From positions 1 through 56,804 of the forward strand of contig CAZAYY010000026.1 in assembly GCA_964489525.1 (NCBI GenBank): a DNA stretch of 56,804 nt, written 5' to 3'. The stretch comes from CAZAYY01 sp964489525 (GTDB lineage Bacteria; Chloroflexota; Anaerolineae; Anaerolineales; JABWBV01). Of this stretch, positions 51,758-56,804 are shown in pieces. Both the position numbers and the translations under genes were made by a program. Position 1 is the stretch's first letter. Each line of letters begins with the position of its first letter. The notes under the pieces are model-generated. The model saw only the letters and a program-made list of their open reading frames with translations, ran no database searches and was not told the origin of the DNA.

Positions 51758-52420
51758 ATGGAGAAATTTCTGAACGATAAAATTGCCGGGCAGGTGCGCG
51801 ACGTCTTTAATAACCTGGAAGAGCCGGTTGCCGTGCTGGTGTTTGGCCACAAAGAAGATGACTACAGCCAGCAAACCATAGGCCTGTTGGAAGAGGTGGT
51901 TGCCCTTTCCGATAAGCTTTCAATGGAAATTTACGACCCCGATGAAGAACCGGCCCTGCTGGTCCAGTATGGCCTGGATATGTTCCCGGCGCTGGTGGTT
52001 GCTCGTAAAGTCAGCGACGCCCTTGAAGATTTCGGTGTGCGGATTTTCGGTTTGCCTGCCGGGCATGAGTTCACCTCACTCATTCACAGCCTGATCATCG
52101 TCTCCCAAAAGGAGTCCCAGCTTCAACCTGAAACCATCGCCTTTTTGCAGGGTCTCACCGAACCGGTGAACCTGGAGGTGTTTTCAACCCCCACCTGACC
52201 ATACTGCCCGCGGGCAGTTGTGCTCGCTCACCAGTTTGCCATGGTCAGCCCAATGGTTAAATCGGCCATGGTGGAAGCCTCGCACTTTTACGAGCTTTCG
52301 GTAAAATACCAGGTCAGCGGTGTGCCGCATACCGCCATCAATGCCAACAAAGGTGTGATGGTTGGGGCTGCACCTGAAGAACACTTAATCAACGAAATCA
52401 AAAGCGCCCTGCGCAATTAA
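51758..52420 (+). CDS. Putative selenoprotein: PDO-type thioredoxin with U-P-Y-C motif (in-frame TGA)
   Basis: The ATG at 51758 has CAGGAG. The frame runs 146 codons to TGA at 52196-52198 and continues open in the same frame for 73 more codons to TAA at 52420, giving 220 residues if TGA is read through. TGA falls exactly on the first cysteine of the glutaredoxin-type motif CPYC (TPT-U-PYCPRAV), so Sec147 with Cys150. The downstream part is fully conserved, including the cis-Pro segment SGVPHT. Two-domain protein disulfide oxidoreductases have this length and a CPYC near 146. The N-terminal domain lacks its own CxxC (GHKEDDYSQQ). A SECIS-like hairpin follows the TGA. Alternatives are a nonsense mutation or a sequencing error in a Cys codon. 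Confidence 0.8.
52196..52247 (+). promoter_or_regulatory. Candidate bacterial SECIS element
   Basis: Starting with the in-frame TGA, the stem GCGGGCA (52210-52216) / TGCTCGC (52221-52227) with one G-U pair closes a GUUG loop that starts 18 nt after the TGA. The E. coli fdhF SECIS, as I recall it, also places its GGUC loop 18 nt after UGA, on a GCA...UGC stem. An outer stem TGACCAT (52196-52202) / ATGGTCA (52241-52247) encloses it, like the UGAC/GUCA base of fdhF. A competing hairpin is possible at 52203-52218. Confidence 0.6.
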
Positions 52421-52436
52421 TCAAGGAGTCTGAACA

Positions 52437-52853
52437 ATGGAATCGAGCGCCAAATGGCAAGGAAAAATGGCCTTTGATGGCACTGCCGGGACCGGCTTTC
52501 ATGTGAAAATGGACGCATCAACCGACGTGGGCGGCGATAACAGCGGCTTTCGCCCGTTGGAACTGGTGGCGGTTGGGTTGGCAGGCTGCACAGCCATGGA
52601 TGTCATCTCCATTTTGCAGAAAAAACGCCAGGAAGTGAACGGCTTTGAAGTCAAAACCCACATCCAGCAGGCCCAGGACCACCCGCACGTCTACACCCAT
52701 ATTCATGTGGAGTACATTCTTACCGGTAAGAACATCGACCCCAAAGCCGTAGAACGGGCGATTGAACTCTCGCAAACCCGCTACTGCTCGGCCTCGGCCA
52801 TGTTGGCCAAAGCCGCCCCCATCGAGACTTCTTACCAGATTATCGAAGGTTAA
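52437..52853 (+). CDS. OsmC-family peroxiredoxin-like protein
   Basis: A 138-residue protein with an AAGGAG site, 16 bp after the thioredoxin-like gene. The two catalytic cysteines of the Ohr/OsmC fold are Cys51 (GLAGCTAMDV) and Cys117 (TRYCSASA). OsmC proteins reduce organic hydroperoxides using thiol donors. Co-transcription with a thioredoxin/glutaredoxin-like protein suggests that protein is its reductant. Complete length for the YhfA-like subgroup. Confidence 0.92.
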   Translation: MESSAKWQGKMAFDGTAGTGFHVKMDASTDVGGDNSGFRPLELVAVGLAGCTAMDVISILQKKRQEVNGFEVKTHIQQAQDHPHVYTHIHVEYILTGKNIDPKAVERAIELSQTRYCSASAMLAKAAPIETSYQIIEG

Positions 52854-52870
52854 GGTTTTTGAGGATCCAG

Positions 52871-52916
52871 TATGGCCATCTGTCCTGCTGCGCCTGACAG
52901 ATGGCCATATTTTTTT
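52871..52916 (+). terminator. Rho-independent terminator after the OsmC gene
   Basis: A perfect 14-bp stem (52871-52884 with 52896-52909), 11-nt loop and a run of seven T. It ends the thioredoxin-OsmC operon and overlaps the last bases of convergent hypE. Confidence 0.93.
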
Positions 52917-53985
52917 AACAAATCCTTGGCAGCAGTTCCCCCATCAGTACATCCACAATGCGGGTGGCGCCGATGGTAGTTCGCATCAACACCCGCCCGG
53001 CGGGGCCGGCGGTCACTTCACCAATGATCACGGCCTCTTCCCCATAGCGGGTTTTGCGCATGGCGGCCAGCACATCTGGGGCATCTTCTTTTGCCACCAC
53101 CACCAACAATTTACCCTCGTTCGCAATATACAGCGGATCGAACCCGAGCATCTCACAGGCGGCACTCACAGCTGGTCGCACCGGGATTGTGCTTTCATCT
53201 ATCACAATCCCTACATTCGACTGGGCAGCAATTTCGTTCAGCGTGGTGGCAACGCCGCCCCGGGTGGGGTCGCGCAGGACGTGAACTTCTGCGCTGGCTT
53301 CCAGTATGGCCATTACCAGATGGTTCAAGGGGGCAACATCACTTTGGATGTCGGCCTCGAACCCCAGCTCGCCACGGGCGCTGAGAACGGCAATGCCGTG
53401 GTCGCCCACAGGCCCGGAAAGAATGACCACATCCCCTGGGCGGGCCAGCGCACCCCCCACCTGTAAACCGGCCAACACCGTGCCCACCCCGGTGGTGGTG
53501 ATATAAAGCCCGTCGGCTTTGCCAGCCTGCACCACTTTGGTATCCCCGGCCACAATTTCCACCCCGGCTTCCGCGGCTGCAGCGCGCATGGAAGCCAACA
53601 CCCGCTCTAAAACCGCCACCTCCAGCCCTTCTTCCAGGATGAACCCCACCGTTAGATAGCGGGGAATCGCCCCCAGCATCGCCACATCGTTCACCGTGCC
53701 GCATACTGCAAGGCGGCCAATGTCTCCACCTGGAAAAAACAGCGGAAATACCACGTGGGAATCCGTGCTGATGGCAAGATCCACACAGGCCGCCGCTGAA
53801 ACGATCCCAGCGTCGTTTCCAGCCTGCAGTGCCGGGCTGGAAAGTTGTGGCATAAACACCTTTGCCACCAGGTCATGCGTCATTTTTCCGCCGCTGCCAT
53901 GACCCAGGACAACGCGTTCGGTATGGGTCAGTGGAACCGGGCAAACCGGGCCTTCGAGAGTGGGAAGAGATTGGGGAGGGGTCAT
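52915..53985 (-). CDS. hypE: Hydrogenase maturation protein HypE
   Basis: A 356-residue AIR-synthase-like protein that dehydrates the carbamoyl group on its C-terminal cysteine to cyanide for the [NiFe] centre. It ends in LLPRIC, so the essential Cys356 is present. LGHGSGGKMTHDLV and the NDVAMLGAIPRYL segment are typical. It closes the hypF-C-D-E run. SelD is a paralogue in the same superfamily, but the C-terminal RIC settles the call. Confidence 0.96.
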   Translation of the reverse strand: MTPPQSLPTLEGPVCPVPLTHTERVVLGHGSGGKMTHDLVAKVFMPQLSSPALQAGNDAGIVSAAACVDLAISTDSHVVFPLFFPGGDIGRLAVCGTVNDVAMLGAIPRYLTVGFILEEGLEVAVLERVLASMRAAAAEAGVEIVAGDTKVVQAGKADGLYITTTGVGTVLAGLQVGGALARPGDVVILSGPVGDHGIAVLSARGELGFEADIQSDVAPLNHLVMAILEASAEVHVLRDPTRGGVATTLNEIAAQSNVGIVIDESTIPVRPAVSAACEMLGFDPLYIANEGKLLVVVAKEDAPDVLAAMRKTRYGEEAVIIGEVTAGPAGRVLMRTTIGATRIVDVLMGELLPRIC

Positions 53986-54021
53986 ATTTTTTAAAATTAG
54001 AATTTAGAATTTTGAATTGGG

Positions 54022-55116
54022 TTATTCGTTCAAGTGACGGGCGTAGCGGTAGTAGGCTGCGCAGGCGCCTTCGCTGGAGACCATCGTAGCCCCCAATGGT
54101 TTTTCAGGGGTGCACAGGGTGCCAAAAGCGCTGCAATGGTTGGGCTTCTTAAGTCCCTGCAAAATTTCACCAGCAATACACAGCGGCGACTCTTCCGGGT
54201 GAATATCGCCTACGTCGAAGCGCAGTTCAGCATCAAAATCGGCCAATTCAGGCCGCAGCTGCCAGCCGGAGTTGGGAATCATCCCAATGCCGCGCCATTT
54301 GCGATCACATTCTGCAAACACTTGCTCAATCACCTTTTGTGCCGGGCGGTTGCCTTCAAAAGTCACGGCCCGTTGGTAGGCGTTTTCTACTTCATGCTTG
54401 CCCGCTTCAACCTGCTGCACAGTGGCCAAAATGCCCTGGGCTATATCGAGCGGCTCGAAGCCGGTCACCACAATGGGGGCCTGGTATTGTTGGGCCAGGG
54501 GGGGATATTCCCAATAACCCATGACGGCACACACATGCCCGGCTGCCAAAAAACCCTGCACCCGGTTGGTGGGCGAACCTAAAATGGCATGCATGGCCGG
54601 GGGAACCCGCACATGCGAAACCAGCACGCTGAAATTCTTAAGCCCCAGGTTTTTGGCCTGCAGCACGCTCATTGCGTTAGCGGGTGCCGTGGTTTCAAAG
54701 CCAATCGCAAAGAACACCACCTGTTTGTTGGGGTTTTGTTGGGCAATTTTGACTGCATCCAGCGGAGAATACACCACACGCACATCCCCGCCTGCAGCGC
54801 GAATGGAGAATAAATCCTGATTTGAGCCGGGAACCCGCAGCATATCGCCATAAGATGTAAAGATGACATCCCGCATGGCGGCAATGGCCAGGGCTTTGTC
54901 AATTTGCTCCAGGGGCGTAACACACACCGGGCAGCCCGGCCCGTGGACCAGTTCCACCTCATCGGGTAGCAGTTGGTCAATCCCATGCCGGATGATGGCG
55001 TGGGTTTGCCCGCCGCAAATTTCCATCAGCACCCAGGGGCGGGTCACTGTCCGGCGAATTTCTTCGATCACTTTCTGAACCAATGCCGCATCGCGATATT
55101 CGGTAACGTATTTCAT
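54022..55116 (-). CDS. hypD: Hydrogenase maturation protein HypD
   Basis: A 364-residue iron-sulfur protein that assembles Fe(CN)2CO with HypC. Conserved motifs are EICGGQTHAI (near 33-42), GPGCPVCVTP (near 60-69) and the C-terminal cysteines in the CIAGEILQG and CSAFGTLCTPE segments that hold the 4Fe-4S cluster. It lies 36 bp before hypE and 68 bp after hypC. Confidence 0.96.
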   Translation of the reverse strand: MKYVTEYRDAALVQKVIEEIRRTVTRPWVLMEICGGQTHAIIRHGIDQLLPDEVELVHGPGCPVCVTPLEQIDKALAIAAMRDVIFTSYGDMLRVPGSNQDLFSIRAAGGDVRVVYSPLDAVKIAQQNPNKQVVFFAIGFETTAPANAMSVLQAKNLGLKNFSVLVSHVRVPPAMHAILGSPTNRVQGFLAAGHVCAVMGYWEYPPLAQQYQAPIVVTGFEPLDIAQGILATVQQVEAGKHEVENAYQRAVTFEGNRPAQKVIEQVFAECDRKWRGIGMIPNSGWQLRPELADFDAELRFDVGDIHPEESPLCIAGEILQGLKKPNHCSAFGTLCTPEKPLGATMVSSEGACAAYYRYARHLNE

Positions 55117-55184
55117 ATCAGTTCCTTGTAAGAGGGGGGAGGCTTTAAGCTTTAGGCTTTAGGCTGGAGGCTACATGCTGCAAG

Positions 55185-55436
55185 CTATTCCCCTGGCCCA
55201 ATTTCCTCATGAATATCCACCATCTGGCGCAGCATTTCAAGGGTTTCTTGGGCTTCGGTTTCGCTGAGCTGGCTGATGGCAAAGCCCACGTGAATCACGG
55301 TGTAATCGCCCACCTGTACTTCGGGCACGTACTCCAGGCAGGCTTCACGCAGGACTCCACCAAAATCCACTTTGCCCATTTTCAGGCCATTGGTTTCATA
55401 AATATCGACAATTTTTCCTGGAACACCTAAGCACAT
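55185..55436 (-). CDS. hypC: Hydrogenase maturation chaperone HypC
   Basis: An 83-residue protein from the ATG at 55436 (AGGAG upstream), beginning MCLGVPGKI; Cys2 binds the Fe(CN)2CO unit. The VGDYTVIHVGFAI segment is typical for HypC/HupF. The frame extends 15 codons upstream, but the conserved Met-Cys start decides the choice. Located 19 bp after hypF. Confidence 0.96.
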   Translation of the reverse strand: MCLGVPGKIVDIYETNGLKMGKVDFGGVLREACLEYVPEVQVGDYTVIHVGFAISQLSETEAQETLEMLRQMVDIHEEIGPGE

Positions 55437-55455
55437 GGGTTTTTCTCCTTTTGTG

Positions 55456-56804
55456 TCATGAGTATAACTTAAAATATCCAATCACCACCTGCCCGAGTGC
55501 GAGGCCCCCGTCGTTTGCCGGGAGGCTGCGGTGCAGCAGCACCTCGAAGCCAGCCGATTCAAGCAGCCGGACCGATTGAGAAAGCAGCCAGGTGTTTTGC
55601 CACACTCCCCCGCTTAACGCTACCCGCGCGGCCCCCGTTTGGGCTCGGGCAGCAAGGCAGGCGTCTAGCCCCATCCGGGCGATGCTGTTGTGAAAACGGG
55701 CTGCCAGGGTAGGAATGCCCACACCCTTGCGCTGTTCACGGACCAAAGCCCGCACCAAGGGCACCGCGTCGAGCAGCCCTTCAGCCACCTGGTAGGGGTA
55801 GCTGCCTGTTTCGGTCGGGTCGGCTGCCCGTTCAAACTCAATGGCTGCCTGGGCCTCGTAGTTGGTGGTATGGCGCAGCCCGGCCAGGGAGGCTGCTGCA
55901 TCAAACAGCCGGCCCATACTGCTGGTGGGCGGCGCGTTCATGCCAAAATCGAGCTGGCGGCGCAAAATGCTCAATACACTGCTGGGTGTGCGCAGGCCCT
56001 TGGCAGCCGCACTTTGGGGCGCAAAGGCTGCCGGGGGCAGGTCGGCATCCCAGGCGATGTTGGCCTGGGCCAGCCAGGCTAAGGCCGTCCGCCAGGGTTC
56101 GCGCACCGCTTTGTCCCCGCCCAGCAGCGGGATGGTATTCAGGTGAAAGAGCCGTTCAAACCCGGTATACGTGGCCAGGATAACCTCGCCCCCCCAAATG
56201 GCGCCGTCGGTGCCATACCCGGTTCCATCAAAAGACAGGCCAATCACCGCTTCGCCTGGAGGTACGCCATTTTCGGCCATGCAGGCTGCAATGTGGGCAT
56301 GATGATGTTGGACGCCCAGGGCAGGTAGTCCCTGTTTTTCGGCACGTTCCAGGGCGTAGCGGGTGGCGAGGTAGTCAGGGTGCAGGTCATAGGCCAGCGC
56401 TTCAGGCTGGATTCGGAAAAGGCGTTCAAAATGGGCGGTACCTTGCTCGAAGGCCTGCAGGGTTTCATAGTTTTCCAGGTCGCCAATGTGGTGGCTGAGA
56501 AAGGCATAATGGTCACGCGCCAGGCAAAATGTGTTTTTTAATTCCGCCCCGGTTCCCAGGATGGGCGGGATTTTCCAGGGCAGGCGCAGGGGGTCAGGGG
56601 CATAGCCGCGTGCCCGGCGTAAAAAATTTACCCCGGAATGCTCCCGGTGTGGGTCTGTCCAGGCCTGCACCACCGAATCGTCACAGCGGGTGTGGATGGC
56701 GCGGTTGTGCAGCAAAAAGGCATCCGCCAGCCCGGCCAGGCGCTCGCGGGCGGCCTGGTTGTCGGTGACAATCGGTTCTTCGCTCAGGTTGCCGCTGGTC
56801 ATCA
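55456..56804 (-). CDS. hypF: Carbamoyltransferase HypF (C-terminal part; 5' end outside window)
   Basis: At least 448 codons, open at the right edge; the Met at 56802 is internal (LVMTSGNLSEEP of the YrdC-like domain). After the end of the YrdC domain comes the Kae1-like domain with HHHAHIAACMAENG (metal-binding) and VALSGGVWQN. Full HypF is about 750-800 residues, so about 300 are missing. It makes carbamoyl-adenylate and passes carbamoyl to HypE for cyanide synthesis. Confidence 0.95.
   Translation of the reverse strand, partial: MTSGNLSEEPIVTDNQAARERLAGLADAFLLHNRAIHTRCDDSVVQAWTDPHREHSGVNFLRRARGYAPDPLRLPWKIPPILGTGAELKNTFCLARDHYAFLSHHIGDLENYETLQAFEQGTAHFERLFRIQPEALAYDLHPDYLATRYALERAEKQGLPALGVQHHHAHIAACMAENGVPPGEAVIGLSFDGTGYGTDGAIWGGEVILATYTGFERLFHLNTIPLLGGDKAVREPWRTALAWLAQANIAWDADLPPAAFAPQSAAAKGLRTPSSVLSILRRQLDFGMNAPPTSSMGRLFDAAASLAGLRHTTNYEAQAAIEFERAADPTETGSYPYQVAEGLLDAVPLVRALVREQRKGVGIPTLAARFHNSIARMGLDACLAARAQTGAARVALSGGVWQNTWLLSQSVRLLESAGFEVLLHRSLPANDGGLALGQVVIGYFKLYS

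Noticed and set aside
51758..52198. A truncated 146-residue thioredoxin pseudogene ending at TGA
   Set aside because: The remainder stays in frame and intact for 73 codons, and TGA falls on the redox Cys codon. A plain nonsense mutation remains possible but is less likely.
52915..53985. Selenophosphate synthetase (selD), which would support the Sec call
   Set aside because: The protein ends in the HypE-specific LLPRIC and sits with hypF, hypC and hypD. It is a paralogue, not SelD.

Overview
The window looks like part of a genome from an uncultured member of the Chloroflexota, most likely Anaerolineae. That placement is by gene content and style, not by a marker gene: secreted proteins with long Thr/Pro-rich stretches, a BMP-type nucleoside ABC transporter, a CdaA-CdaR-Der block, an ADP-forming acyl-CoA synthetase, hyp genes, and AT-rich heptamer repeats plus small palindromic repeats in nearly every intergenic gap.

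Bases 1-7641 form an integrated or episomal mobile element. It ends in a perfect direct repeat of at least 55 bp (1-55 and 7587-7641), and the right copy includes the 3' end of an intact tRNA-Glu(TTC) gene. All of its genes lie on the minus strand: a MerR-type excisionase, a membrane/winged-helix protein, a tyrosine recombinase, a MerR-like coiled-coil protein beside three 97-bp tandem repeats, a ribbon-helix-helix protein, a replication-initiator-like protein with GC-rich iteron-like repeats inside its gene, and a large serine recombinase. The serine recombinase frame runs without a stop through the repeat to base 1. If the two repeat copies are joined as in a circle, it meets TAG directly after the repeat.

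Bases 7702-17500 are core chromosome. A long minus-strand run holds coaE (fused to a GNAT-like domain), cdaA, cdaR, der, lepB, a YgiT-type zinc-finger gene and an unknown gene. It is followed by kbl and a divergent ppx/gppA gene. Bases 18544-22599 are an AT-richer accessory island with an XRE regulator overlapping a nuclease-DUF2075 helicase gene, a NERD-domain membrane protein and an HNH nuclease, flanked by repeat-rich DNA. Bases 23073-29857 hold a phage-like small gene, a MORN-like and M1 peptidase pair, and murJ overlapping a subtilase gene. Bases 30292-38906 hold a nucleoside-type ABC transporter with its BMP lipoprotein and a second divergent BMP-like lipoprotein, split by a homocitrate-synthase-like gene. 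Bases 39117-51618 hold DUF389-SH3, TauE, tandem GNAT, and a GH36-subtilase-acyl-CoA synthetase operon.

Bases 51758-56804 hold the most striking item. A two-domain thioredoxin/glutaredoxin-like protein (PDO type) has an in-frame TGA exactly where the first cysteine of its CPYC redox motif should be. Immediately downstream is a hairpin resembling a bacterial SECIS element, so this is a candidate selenoprotein (U-P-Y-C). An OsmC-family gene follows in the same operon. Convergent to it are hypF (cut by the window end), hypC, hypD and hypE for [NiFe]-hydrogenase maturation.
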